NCBI GenBank assembly: GCA_946122785.1 | Contig: CAMGYJ010000009.1 | Coordinates: 27,935,633-27,999,632, forward strand | Reading direction: 5' to 3' | Source of the DNA: Linum tenue | Taxonomy: Eukaryota > Streptophyta > Magnoliopsida > Malpighiales > Linaceae | Length of the DNA: 64,000 bases | Shown: piece by piece, positions 54,627-64,000 of the stretch | Layout: each line of letters opens with the position of its first letter | Position numbering within the stretch: the stretch's first letter is position 1 | Notes under the pieces: model-generated | The model's input: only the letters and a program-made list of their open reading frames with translations | Databases searched by the model: none | What the model was told of the DNA's origin: nothing | Position numbers and translations under genes: made by a program

Positions 54627-55793
54627 ATGACTGTTGATCCACCTGTTCGGGAACAAGAGAGAGAGACCCCTGTCTTAGCATCTCCAGCGGTTGAAAAAGA
54701 AGCAGAGAAGGAGGTTGAGGTGCCTGCACCTAAGCCGCAACCGGTAGTGAAGGAGTATATCCCGAAACTCCCCTTCCCTACTCGGCTGCACAGAGACAGG
54801 CTGGAGGCAGAGTTCGAAAACTTCATGTCCATGCTTAGGAAGCTGAATGTCCAGGTGCCCTTCCTGGATGCACTATCGCAAATGCCTAAGTATGCGAAGT
54901 TTCTGAAAGAGCTTCTCTCAAAGAAGCAGAAGCTGAGTGAGCTGGCCACTGTGGAGCTCAGCGAGGAGTGCTCAGCTATTCTGCAGAACAAGCTTCCGCA
55001 GAAGCAGAAGGACCCAGGTAGTTTTACTATCCCGTGCTCTATAGATAAATTGCATGTAGAGAGGTCCTTGGCGGATTTAGGTGCTAGTATCAATGTTATG
55101 CCGTATAAATTGTTCAAGAAACTAGGCCTAGGTGAACCCCGTGCTACTAGGATGACCCTTCAATTAGCTGACCGATCTGTAGTGCATCCTAGGGGCATAG
55201 TGTAAGACCTTCTGGTTAGGGTTGGCCAATTCAATTATCCTGTGGATTTTGTTGTCCTGGACATCAGTGAGGACACAGAAGTGCCCCTTATACTGGGAAG
55301 GTCTTTCCTGGCCACCGCCAAGGCTCTCATAGATGTGCATGATGGGACCTTAGTTTTGAGGGATGGCGAGGAGAGAATAACGTTTTCAATTGCTAATACT
55401 CTACCTGCTTCGTCACCTCTACATGTTGTATCTCACCAGGAGCACGAGTCTGTCGTGTATCCCTCTGTGTTGCCTATTTTGCAGGATCCGCCTCCCACAC
55501 CTTCGCCGCCACTCCTGACCACTCCGTCATCAAAAGAACAAATCAAGGAGGAGTGGCGGCCGAAACTGCAGGCAGCTAAGCCTGCTCGAAAGAGAGCCGG
55601 AGACCACTACGAGCTGGTCCCGCCCCCACCTTGGCCATCCGAGTATTCACTCGGTTGCATCTTGCAGGATGGCCAAGTCGAGTTGGCGAATGCTGGTGCC
55701 CACATTCGTCGCGTGCATGTCCACCATTTGAAGCTGTACCTCAAGAGCGATGTGGATCCGCTCTTGAAGGCACCTGATCCTACACTTCTCTGA
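54627..55793 (+). pseudogene. Element C protease joined to integrase C-terminal tail
   Basis: PKPQPVVKEYIPKLPFPTRL, then the retropepsin region with intact active-site Asp (LADLGASINVMPYKLFKKLG), a stop TAA at 55202-55204 (Glu expected), then VDFVVLDISEDTEVPLILGR. Instead of RT, the open frame passes through a P/S-rich linker (about 55440-55600) into RRVHVHHLKLYLKSDVDPL, which corresponds to the last residues of the B integrase ([13 protein letters not shown]). It ends at 55793. RT, RNase H and the integrase core are thus deleted with the reading frame kept, as in Gag-protease-only non-autonomous families. Confidence 0.8.
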
Positions 55794-55837
55794 GCATCCA
55801 TACTGGCGTCCAGCTAAAAGACGGTAAAGAAGTGCTT

Positions 55838-55855
55838 GTGGGGAGGCAACCCCAC
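55838..55855 (+). other. AGGCAA-loop hairpin after the ORF (element C copy)
   Basis: GTGGGG, AGGCAA, CCCCAC: a perfect 6-bp stem, 45 bases after the stop and preceded by AGACGGTAAAGAAGTGC. Confidence 0.7.
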
Positions 55856-55980
55856 CGAGGTTTGCATTTTCTTACTTTCTTCCTTTTGTTTTTTGTGTTT
55901 TTTTTTAGTCTTGAGATGTCATTCCAGAGTCAAATGTCGTTTTCGAGTGAAAACAGGTTGAATTCGGGGCTCCAGCAGTT

Positions 55981-56301
55981 CGCACGGCCAGACCTGAAAC
56001 TCACACGGCCGTGTGAAATTTTTCCCCTGGCCGTGTGAGCTCTCGGCAATTTCCACACGGCCAAAAGTTCAATTCGCACGGCCGTGTGGATTGGCCTGGC
56101 CTGGCCATGTGGCTGACACGGGCAGCTCGTCTGCTCGCACGACCGTGTGGATTTTATCACATGGCCGTGTGAGCTATCGGCAAATTCCACACGGCCAAAT
56201 GTGCAACTCGCACGGCCGTGTGGAGTTCCTCGGCCAGCCCGTGTCGGCCTACACGGGCAAAAGTGCTCTTGACACGACCGTGTGTGTTGCCCGTGTGTCA
56301 G
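55981..56301. repeat. Internal palindrome array CACACGGCCGTGTG (element C)
   Basis: At least ten CACACGGCC / GGCCGTGTG half-sites or palindromes in 320 bp. Same arms as in this element's LTRs (46880-47096 and 58573-58789). It lies between the ORF stop and the ORF2 remnant, as in element B. Confidence 0.8.
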
Positions 56302-56560
56302 CAGGGAGTGACTCTCACACACATCGAGCGGGAGAAGCGCCATTCACGGCGCATGCAGGAGGTCCAGCAGCATTTACTCCAGCTGCTACCGGGCGAGCAG
56401 CCCGTCTGGAGGACTCCCTGGGAGGACTCTCCACTTCCACCTCCCCCAGCGGATGGTGATGATGGTGCTGATGGTGATGACGCCTTCATGGACGACATCG
56501 ACTTGGATGATCTTGGCGACGTTACTCGTTGCCCATCTCAGTGTGTTTTGTTTTTCTTTT
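56302..56560 (+). pseudogene. Element C ORF2 C-terminal remnant
   Basis: Directly after the palindromes, THIEREKRHSRRMQEVQQHL then LQLLPGEQ corresponds to the C-terminal ALIERERDRGRRLMEYSEHL of the B second ORF. It is followed by an acidic DGDDGADGDDAFMDDIDLDD end. The first 350 or so codons and any ORF2 start are deleted. Confidence 0.65.
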
Positions 56561-56841
56561 TAGACTTTTGTGTGTTTTCTCCATGTGTGAGGAGCTTGAA
56601 CTTAGTGTTGTTTGTTTTTCTTTTTCTTTTGTGGTTTGTTTATGTTGTAGCCGTCTGGGCTAACACTTATCCCTAACGCACAGTGTGCTAATGTGTTCTT
56701 GGTGTTCGATTCGTGCAGAACTGTCCATCTCCCCGTTTGTTTCTCGCTGACTGGTCCACTTCCAGTCCCCCAGCAGTGTTTCAATCCGGTAACATCGTTC
56801 CCCTTATCTCTCCCTCTACTCCATTGAGGGAAATGTCGTGC
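56561..56841. other. Element C 3' internal spacer
   Basis: T-rich non-coding spacer that ends in CCATTGAGGGAAATGTCGTG before the internal G-tract, as in B. No gene seen. Confidence 0.5.
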
Positions 56842-56859
56842 TTAAGTGTGGGGGGGGGG
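56842..56859 (+). other. Element C internal G-tract
   Basis: TTAAGTGTGGGGGGGGGG about 1.5 kb before the terminal tract. Confidence 0.6.
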
Positions 56860-56892
56860 TGCTTTATATCGGTTGGAATATATATTTGTGTG

Positions 56893-56940
56893 CTTGGAGC
56901 CTAGTCCGCTGTCCGAATCTTACGATTTGAGGGCTCCAAG
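56893..56940 (+). other. Conserved two-stem hairpin (element C copy)
   Basis: Outer CTTGGAGCC (56893-56901)/GGCTCCAAG (56932-56940). Inner CGAATC (56914-56919)/GATTTG (56924-56929). Relative to B, one pair T-A has become C-G and one A-T has become G-T, so pairing is kept. Confidence 0.7.
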
Positions 56941-57526
56941 TACTGTTATTTGATCATATTGGCACTGTGTTGTGATTGAATAATTGAATGGTTTTCGGAT
57001 TGATGCATGACAACTTGATTGTGACTAGGACAACCTATGATGAGGACTGAGACGTGCAGTAGAATGATGTAGGGGTTCAGTTTTCAACTGTTTACTTACC
57101 AACTGTGACTTGGATTGATCACTTGTTCTTGACAGTCGTTTATGCATCTAGTTCAGGGTATCAGAATGTGAGATAGAGCATATAGGTAGGCATGTGAGAT
57201 TTGAGCCTGCTCATTTCTTTCTCGTGTGATAGATCCCTCTTCCATGATGTGTAGCATTCACGTTGTCACTAGCTAAGATGATGGGGGCATAGGATTAGCC
57301 CACGACCAAAATTGACTGTCCTGATGTGTCATATCCCCTAGTCAGCCCCTTTGAGCCGTGTGTTATCTGTTCTTTTGGTCTATAATGAAAAATCACCCTT
57401 TTGCATCTTTTAGAAGGTTCCACAGAGTGGTTTTTACATATTCTCTGCTGTTTCTGCTAAAGTTTATGTGAGTGTTGGAGGTAGTGCTTAAAAGTTGGGC
57501 AGGTGTTTGAAATATGTGCAGAAGTG

Positions 57527-57595
57527 GTGGCTCTCTTAAGAAATGAAAATAAAAAAAAAAAAAACAAAGAAAATTTGAAAGCAAAAGAGAGCCAC
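57527..57595 (+). other. 11-bp stem with 47-nt A-rich loop (element C copy)
   Basis: GTGGCTCTCTT (57527-57537) and AAGAGAGCCAC (57585-57595), perfect. Spacer of 47 nt, almost all purine. The stem sequence is unrelated to that of A and B. Confidence 0.7.
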
Positions 57596-58355
57596 TACCA
57601 AAAATCTGAATAATGCCCATTAAGTAGTGTTTCTTAGCAGTCTGGCTTGGAAATGCTAACATTTATACCTCCTTCACTTTTGTGCTCTTGAGATATTGAG
57701 TAATGCAGAATAGCAAGAAGGAAATACCGGTTTGTTTGACTGTGATCGTGTGGGTTTGGAAATGTGGAACCTTCTGCTATGAATACTTCCACCACCTAAA
57801 AGGCTTTTTCCCCATGTCCAAGACCCTAGTCAGTCATTTGAACCTGTGTCTAAGACTCCTGATTAGTTAGTGGTGACACCCCATATGTGAACTCTAGCAT
57901 TTAGAGGCTGCCATCATGGTGAAGAGATTTTAGGGATTGAGAGAAATAGCATGCGCATTTTTCGCATCGAATCGTCCTGACCCCACTGGTCGAGAGTGAG
58001 TGATTCATTTTCATATTCTATATACTCTTGTACCCCGGTGAGGACCTAGATTGCTCGGTCTCTATTCTGATGTCGTGAGTTGGATGCATGAGTTGACTTT
58101 TTTGAGTAAGTGGTCGAGTCAAGTCTAGGTTGGTTGGTGAACATAAGGGAGACTCTTCCATTACTCGATTTTGATGCGCTCGAATGTCCTTTGTGGTGGT
58201 TGTCCAGGTTGCTATTGAAGTTGTTCATGTGTTGATGCTTGAAAACCAGTACGATTCACGTGTTCTGTGCCTTTATGACTTGTCCCCATGTTGGTTGATT
58301 GAAATATGTAAGCTTACCTTGTGTCTGACTTGGTTTGCTTGGGGACAAGCAAACG
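57596..58355. other. Element C internal non-coding region
   Basis: No gene seen. It ends in CTTGGGGACAAGCAAACGG, which also precedes the polypurine tract in A and B. Confidence 0.6.
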
Positions 58356-58370
58356 GTTAAGTGTGGGGGA
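58356..58370 (+). other. Element C polypurine tract
   Basis: TTAAGTGTGGGGGAG, four bases before the 3' LTR. Confidence 0.8.
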
Positions 58371-58373
58371 GTT

Positions 58374-59721
58374 TGATAGACCGTTAATTACACATGTTTT
58401 TACCCCTGTTCTTACATCATTTGAGGTGTGGATTCTCGTGTTGTAGGACGATTTCACGCTAGGTTGTGCTTGTTTGTGATATTTCAGGTCCTAGTACGTG
58501 AATGGAGGCTTGGGAGCGAGTTTGGGGTCGATTGGACGAAGATCGGACGCGTGGCGAGGTGCTAAGGAAGCCGCACAGGCATTCCAGGACATCACACGGC
58601 CGTGCACCTAACATTTGTGGCCGTGTGATTTTCGCCGCGAGCAAACACGGGCAGGGCAGAAAATCCACACGGCCGTGCGACCCTGGCCGTGTGGGAAGCC
58701 TGAAGTGCAACTAATCCATACGCCGCGTTTTGACTCACACGGGCAACTAGGTGGGCCACACGGCCGTGTGGCCTGCCCGTGTGAGTCGGGAAATCTTGGT
58801 TTTTCAGCCAATTTCGAGCCAAAAGTGATCGAATCGGATTTTCAGAGCAAAAACAGAGCCCTAGAGAGAGAAAGTGCGAAGAACACATCCTAGAAGCTAT
58901 CTTGGAGCTGGGTTTCGTCAAATCGAGCTTGGAGATCGTCATAGGAGTGGAAATCATCATCCCAGAGCAGATTTTCTTCATCTTTATGAGTATGACTACT
59001 CTGATTACTGTTTTCTTCTCTCTCTCTATGGAGTAGAACCCTTCTCTCACTTGGGTATGAAGAAACCTAGTTCCTTGTGTTAGGGATTTGATTGTAATGA
59101 CTTGGGATGATTATACTGTTTGGTTTTAATCGAATGATGCATGTTTATTGAATTGATTGAAGTCTGATAAGCTTTTCTCGATTTCTGCTGCAACCTGAGA
59201 TAAATAGAATCTGATTAGGTTGTTAGAGCCTCTTCATTCGATAGTAGGAGATTGGTTATACGAGAGTTAGCCAGTTTACTGCTTTGTACTGGAATTCAAT
59301 TCCAGTAGTGGAGTTCTGTGTTCATAGCCTCAGCTTTCTATCCCGGTGAAGACTAGTCGTCTGCCGGGTAGTTAGATTGAGAGGGCTTGGTCAGCTTAAG
59401 AGATTCCAAGCTACTGTCGGATCTTCCGCAGTCTAATCAACAGTGAATCAACCCAGGGTAATTACAATTGAACCTAACTAAGGAGCTAGGGGGACTCATT
59501 CCCGAGTGACTCTTTCCTGCTTTTGAAAACCGAACCATTTCCTGCTTTCTTACTGCTTTTGCTTTAAACACAAATCACTCGACTTAGTTGGCTAGATAAT
59601 AAATAATCACGGAGTAAGCAGTAGATCTAGACCCCGGGTTGATAATAGAACTTGCCTGTTAATGCATTCCCGGACTGCGATTACACTTGGTCGCAGTTTG
59701 GTGTTGTGTTTTGGTGTGTCA
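58374..59721 (+). repeat. Element C 3' LTR (1,348 bp, complete)
   Basis: TGATAGACCGTTAATTACAC to TTTTGGTGTGTCA, followed by the target duplication TCAGG. Palindrome array at 58573-58789. The last 22 bases (CAGTTTGGTG..) are the part missing from the 5' copy. Confidence 0.92.
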
Positions 59722-61204
59722 TCAGGCGTATGGGCTGAAAGTGCATATTTCGGCCAAAGATTTCCAGTGAATTATGGGTGTCCCCGAGGGAGGGACGAAT
59801 ATCGTCTTGGATGGTGAAGAAGTGGTTAGAAGATCCAAGGAACTAAAAGAATTTAGATTTTATTCGACTCGTGACTATGACCGACAGGCGATTTCCACAA
59901 GCTTAATGCGAAAGACGTTGTTGAAGATAAAAGAGAGTAGCGATCTATTTGTTAAAACTTTTATATTGTACGTAATGGGGGTGCTATTAGTACCTACTAA
60001 AAGAGATGACATTTTGTTATCTTCGGTATAAGCTGTCACCGATGTTGTGGAAATTCTGAAGAAGAATTAGGCATCCTATTGCTTCAATGAATTGGTGAAA
60101 TGCATCTGTGACCATAATGCTGATGGGAAAAAGTATATACCTGGTTGCTTGCTGTTTTTGGAGGTAAATAATTCCTAATCCCTACTTTCTAAATATTCGT
60201 AATGATTAATCATCATGTTGATTATAGATTTTTTTGTAGTTAATATTCTTGGAGCATGCAAATGGTATTTTCCACACCATTGATGGAAGTTTGGATTTGA
60301 TGAGTTGGGGGAGCGGAGACGTAGAGTTATTGTTAACGAAAGTGGTAAGCCTGATAGAGCAAAATTGTATATTTGATTCTTTTGACGAGTTGGAGCATGC
60401 TAATGGTATATTTGGTTCCCTTTTTAATTAATTTATAGGTTTCAAGCAGTTCGGTGAAAAGATCATCTGAGGATGCAGGCTTGAAATCACCTCCAAGGAA
60501 ACAGGAAAAAAGAGACGGGAAACTGCACAAAAACAGGCGGGGATGAGCTGCTTCTCTGTGAGCGTATTGATGCTCAGTTTAGTACCATGGAGGCTAGATT
60601 TGACAAATTCAGTCAAGAATTTAAAGTCTCAATGGGTGATGCTGCTTCTAGAGATGAGGAGCTAATGGGTCGGGTTATGAATATGGAGAATGAATTTCGG
60701 GAATTTAGAGACGAAATTGGTACTGCAGTGAAGTCAATTATAGAGGCAGTGAATGCAACTACAGGTGACTCGTTGTCAAGTGAGCAGCCTACTGAATTGA
60801 AAAAGAACGATCAGAAGGATGTGGCTGATAATGTGAAAGCTTCTGCAGTTGTTTTGTTGTCAATGGAGCAGCTTATCAGAGGGGAAAAGGGCAATCAGAA
60901 GGGTGAGGTTGAAAAACCAAGTGAACCCATTTATCCTACCTCCCAATGTGTCAAGACTCAAGGGTTAGGTGTTAAGATTTGGGGAGAGGCTGAGGGGGAA
61001 ATTGGAGATGACAGCTGTTCTGAATCTCCTTATGTCAAAGTTGTGAAAAAGTCTCCTTGCAAGCAGGCGAAAGTGTCTAAAGTTGAGAAATTCATACTTT
61101 TGAGTAATGAAAGTGTTGCTGCTAATGATGGTTGGCCCAAGACTGTGAAGGTATTACACTTGATTAAGTTTTCTAATTCTTTGTTCTTATGGCGTGGTTA
61201 CTAA
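59722..61204 (+). pseudogene. Plant-mobile-domain/DUF1985-type gene, second part
   Basis: Continues in phase from 46680: AYGLKVHISAKDFQ, a TGA (59769-59771, Arg expected), then IMGVPEGGTNIVLDGEE and FVKTFILYVMGVLLVPTKRD. A stop follows at 60029-60031, then DVVEILKKN, a TAG (Trp expected, about 60070), and YIPGCLLFLE. An intron-like gap (60163-60240, GAG/GTAAAT to TTTGTAG) is followed by LEHANGIFHTIDGSLDLMSW; the LEHANGIF segment recurs about 138 bp later (60251 and 60389). The last open part (60587-61204) is acidic and helical (MEARFDKFSQEFKVSMGDAA, MNMENEFREFRDEIG), a likely coiled coil. Several stops: a pseudogene before or after element C arrived. Confidence 0.55.
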
Positions 61205-61741
61205 TGAACTGGTTTTGTTTTTTTTATTATGTTTTTGAACAATAAAGGGGCGAAAGGGAGGTGGACTACGTAGTGTATCTAAATTGAAGCGTATGTGGTC
61301 TCTCCATTCGAATGGGCAAATCCCAGTGCTAAGAAAGTGCTTTTAGTAGTAAGCTTCCCGGAAGGTACCTCCCGAAATCATTACAAGTAAGATTGGAACA
61401 TATTTGTAGGATGTTTTTGTTATTTGCCTTATTCTAATGTTGTGGTGTTTGAAATTGGTCTTGTATAACAGTGACATGTTGGTTAGTCTTGATGGCTGGG
61501 TTCTTCCCTTGCTCCGTGAAGATTTGATCCAGCTTTTGCCCACCAAACTTTCAACAAGGGCGAGTTCCTTTATGAGTGTAATTTAGTAGATTGAACTTGC
61601 ATTGCTGACTTTGGTATATGTGATGATGATGCATTAGATTATAGAAATGGTGTGTCTGTGCAAGACACTAGAAGAACGAAGTTGTGGTCGCAGTGGTGGC
61701 TTGTCTTGGTTCTTTCCACCTTCAGTTTCGGTACAGTTTCT
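61205..61741 (+). other. Degenerate downstream exons of the split gene
   Basis: Intron-like T-rich segments alternate with short coding-looking pieces (about 61245-61390, 61470-61590). No domain recognised. Confidence 0.3.
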
Positions 61742-63230
61742 TAGGGCAAGACCTTAGGAAGTAACGACGAGACTGAACCCTTCTCACTCACCAGGTTGAG
61801 GAAGGGTTAGCAGAGGTGGATCCCGAGAAGGAGCAAGGCAAGGCGAGCAACCGCACCAGCATTGACGAGGTGTCAAGGAACTAAGCGAGGAGTTATAGTT
61901 TGTTTAGTCATTTGTGTTTATGATTATGAGTATAACTGGAGGTTCAGAGGTTGAGGTTTATTAACTATGCATTTGAGTTTTGCCCACGTGTTTAGGGCAT
62001 TGCATTTGACGTTTTTCTTGGGAATGTTTAAGTTGTATTTGAATTTTAAGCTTTGTTTTAACCGGCTCCCGAGCCATGATTATTTCAGTTGTTTAAAAGG
62101 ATCGGGGTGTTTCATTTTGGTATCAGAGCCGGCACTCTGTTTCTTGGCCTCCGAGGAATACTGGAGTGGCGATCTTTGTTTTCAAGGGTTTCGTTTTTAA
62201 AGGAAATGAAAAAAAAAGGGTTGTCAGGTTTAAGGTTTGGTCAAACGAGTTAGAGTTCTTTTGAGGATTGTAGAATCTCCAGTTATACTCAAATCATGAT
62301 TAGGAAATAACTCTAGGAGACAGTACGGGGTTTTGACACGTCTCGGAAAGGAGAAAGATCAGCTGATTGCTAGGATTATTGTTCAGTGAAAACCCCTTTC
62401 TTGAGTGGGAAGAAGAGGTTCAAGATATCTCATTCCTATTACTATGCGAGCTTATCAGAATAAGGCCCAGGAAAGAGTCACGTATTTAGTACGTCGACAG
62501 GCAGTAGCCAAGCAGTTGCAGCAAATGACGGCCATAATCGAGAGGAAAGGATGCAAAGAGGATTCGCTAGGATCAAGATGATTAAACTTAGGGGACGTGA
62601 CCCCAAGGAGCAGTGGAAAGTTAGGCTTTAAGTAAGGATGGGAACTTATAAGGAGCTATTAGCATAGGTCCTCAAGGAGCTCGGCGACAGGTGTTGTAAA
62701 GGTGGTGTAAGGAACGAGGCTTGGGGAAGTCACGATGGAAAAATTTCGAGGTTGAAATTTTTCTTAAGGGGGGAGGAAATGCGATGCAGCGACATCGATT
62801 TAAGGTTCAATGATAAGTATTGAATGAGCTGGAGCAATAAACTGATTCGAAATTTTGTTCCATCACGCCCTTGGGGCGAGCGAGGGAATTAAAAAGGGCA
62901 AGTAGCCACTCAAAGCTACTCGATGCTAACGAGTTTGGTGAGAATAGCATAATGGCCAAGAGGAAATGTAAGAAGTGAAGTAGACTATACGGGGCAAACA
63001 ACGAGCATCGTTGAAGTTCAAATAGCAAGAGTGAATTCTTGAGCTAAGGAAGCACGAGAATGAGGACTATGGAAGGATGAGTCCGATCAAATTTCGAGGA
63101 CGAAATTTTTATAAGGGTGGAGGAAATGTAACACCCCGATATTTGAGTCTAGGTTCGACCAAACGATTGGATCGACGGTTGCGTACGAAAGTTCGACCGT
63201 AAATTAGAAATAATAATAATAATAATAATT
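61742..63230 (+). mobile_element. Element D: decayed Tekay-like element related to E
   Basis: Plus strand. 61742-62114 matches the 3' part of the E LTR in opposite orientation (ACCTTAGGAAGTAACGACGA..GTGTTTCA). Primer site TGGTATCAGAGC is at 62118-62129. The interior (62115-63126, 1,012 bp) matches that of E and is likewise free of ORFs. The polypurine tract AAGGGTGGAGGAAA at 63112-63126 is followed by TGTAACACCCCGATATTTGA, the start of the 3' LTR, which fades out after about 63230. The left LTR lacks its first 1.7 kb. Confidence 0.82.
62741..62777 (+). other. Inner hairpin plus G-tract module (element D)
   Basis: AAATTTCGAGGTTGAAATTT (62741-62760), then AAGGGGGGAGGAAATG. It repeats the terminal module AAATTTCGAGGACGAAATTT (63089-63108) plus AAGGGTGGAGGAAATG. 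Same pair in element E. Confidence 0.7.
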
Positions 63231-64000
63231 TTGTTAACAACAATTATTGTTTTTATCATAATCTGCACCCGTCACTTTTCCCCAGCAACATCATAAATAA
63301 ATAAAAATAACTAAATAAACGAAATGCCAATATCTGTTACATCATTAACTCCCACCCCAAAGTTTTCCATTAAAACCCAATTGTGCTTTTTATATATACT
63401 AGATTGTTATGTGCCGCGCTTTGCTGCGGCAATGGAAATGTTTCCAAGTCTTATCTGCTAACCTGTTGGACATACTTATGCAAGAGAACGTACTGTTCAA
63501 ATATATATATATATACACGAAGTTTTGTTCATAGTTAAGTTCTAAACTTTAGTTCCATGCACAATTAAAGGTTTTTTTTTTAATCAATAAGACAATGTGA
63601 CACTATTGGTATCTGTATCCGGTGATCCACAATGACATACCCCTAACCTATCCCAACAACGTAATCGTTTATAATGTCAATCTTGAACTTTCTCCGCCCC
63701 AGCATGAACTGCACACAATCAGTTGCCTTGCAGAAAGCACTGAACCTAGAGATGAATTTCGACCTGATCTATTTCACCCGACCTGCTTAACCTGTTTTGG
63801 GGTGATATTACCCGCCTCGTAGACGGGACGGGGTGACATGGATACTCTCTTTGTAGGCTTAAAGTGATGTTTGGTACTCGTCTCATATGGAATCTTGATT
63901 CTTGAAAAGTATGTGGTTGAAGTTGAAGATGCTAAAATTATTATTTGATAAATTTAGTTAAATTATTCAAATCAACCTGTCCCGATCCACAATAAATTAC
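63231..64000. other. AT-rich end of window, no gene
   Basis: (AAT)n microsatellite just before the start (63206-63230), (TA)n at about 63502-63516, and a short GC hairpin GCCGC..GCGGC at about 63413-63431 after ACTAGATTGTTATGTG. A 66-codon frame at 63622-63822 shows nothing recognisable. Confidence 0.4.

Larger units (their letters stand above)
46681..59721 (+). mobile_element. Element C: Athila-like retrotransposon with pol deletion
   Basis: Plus strand, bounded by target duplication TCAGG (46676-46680 and 59722-59726) and TG..CA LTRs. Order: 5' LTR without its last bases, gag (split by element E), protease, integrase tail, AGGCAA hairpin, palindrome array, C-terminal remnant of ORF2, internal G-tract, hairpins, polypurine tract, 3' LTR. 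RT, RNase H, most of integrase and the primer site are missing. Without E it is about 7.87 kb. The target duplication shows that it inserted once and has not been split by recombination since. Confidence 0.9.

Noticed and set aside
63405..63435. Short GC hairpin that could be a Helitron 3' end
   Set aside because: No CTRR terminus, and no matching 5' TC end can be seen in the window.

Overview
This window looks like repeat-dense nuclear DNA of a flowering plant. It has plant LINE-1, Ty3/gypsy (Athila- and Tekay-like), Ty1/copia, TRIM, hAT and other TIR elements nested in one another, plus plant gene remnants (an ERF transcription-factor fragment, ribosomal protein eL15, a CDC5-like MYB repeat, a plant-mobile-domain-type gene). 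No microbial operon, rRNA gene or CRISPR is present. The species cannot be named from the sequence alone.

Layout: 1-5.1 kb holds decayed LINE fragments on both strands. 5.1-9.7 kb is element A, a minus-strand, non-autonomous Athila-like LTR retrotransposon with a tRNA-Asp-type primer site and one gag-like ORF. 9.7-11.35 kb is the 3' end of a LINE. 11.355-31.81 kb is element B, a plus-strand Athila-like element with gag, protease, RT, RNase H, integrase and a second ORF in the envelope position. Its 5' LTR is swollen from about 1.35 kb to 10 kb by one hAT element and by a solo LTR (F), which itself carries four hATs and a TIR element with a captured ERF fragment. 31.8-35.3 kb is a 5'-truncated copia element, 35.33-35.63 kb a 301-bp TRIM, and 35.8-39.1 kb a 5'-truncated LINE. 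39.1-46.7 kb is the least transposon-rich part, with a SINE-like unit, a CDC5-like gene start and an eL15 fragment. 46.68-59.72 kb is element C, a third Athila-like element with a matching 5-bp target duplication (TCAGG). It splits a plant-mobile-domain-type gene and is itself split in gag by element E (48.88-54.05 kb, target duplication GGAAG), a coding-free Tekay-like element with 2.06-kb LTRs. 61.7-63.2 kb is element D, a decayed relative of E on the other strand.

The most interesting layer is not protein-coding. The three Athila-like elements share the order: pol stop, hairpin with AGGCAA loop, [palindrome array plus second ORF], internal TTAAGTGTGGGGG tract, compensated two-stem hairpin, 11-bp stem closing a purine-rich loop of about 50 nt, terminal TTAAGTGTGGGGG tract, LTR. 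Some stems keep pairing while their sequence changes. Palindrome arrays of a family-specific sequence occur in the LTR and again upstream of the second ORF in the same element. The Tekay-like LTRs carry arrays of consecutive short hairpins. In E, five of these share one 17-nt loop but each has its own stem. F has the same layout with unrelated hairpins. These hand-read structures are the best candidates here for something undescribed.

All boundaries were read by eye from terminal repeats, target duplications and homology between copies inside the window. Family names rest on recognised motifs, not on database searches.
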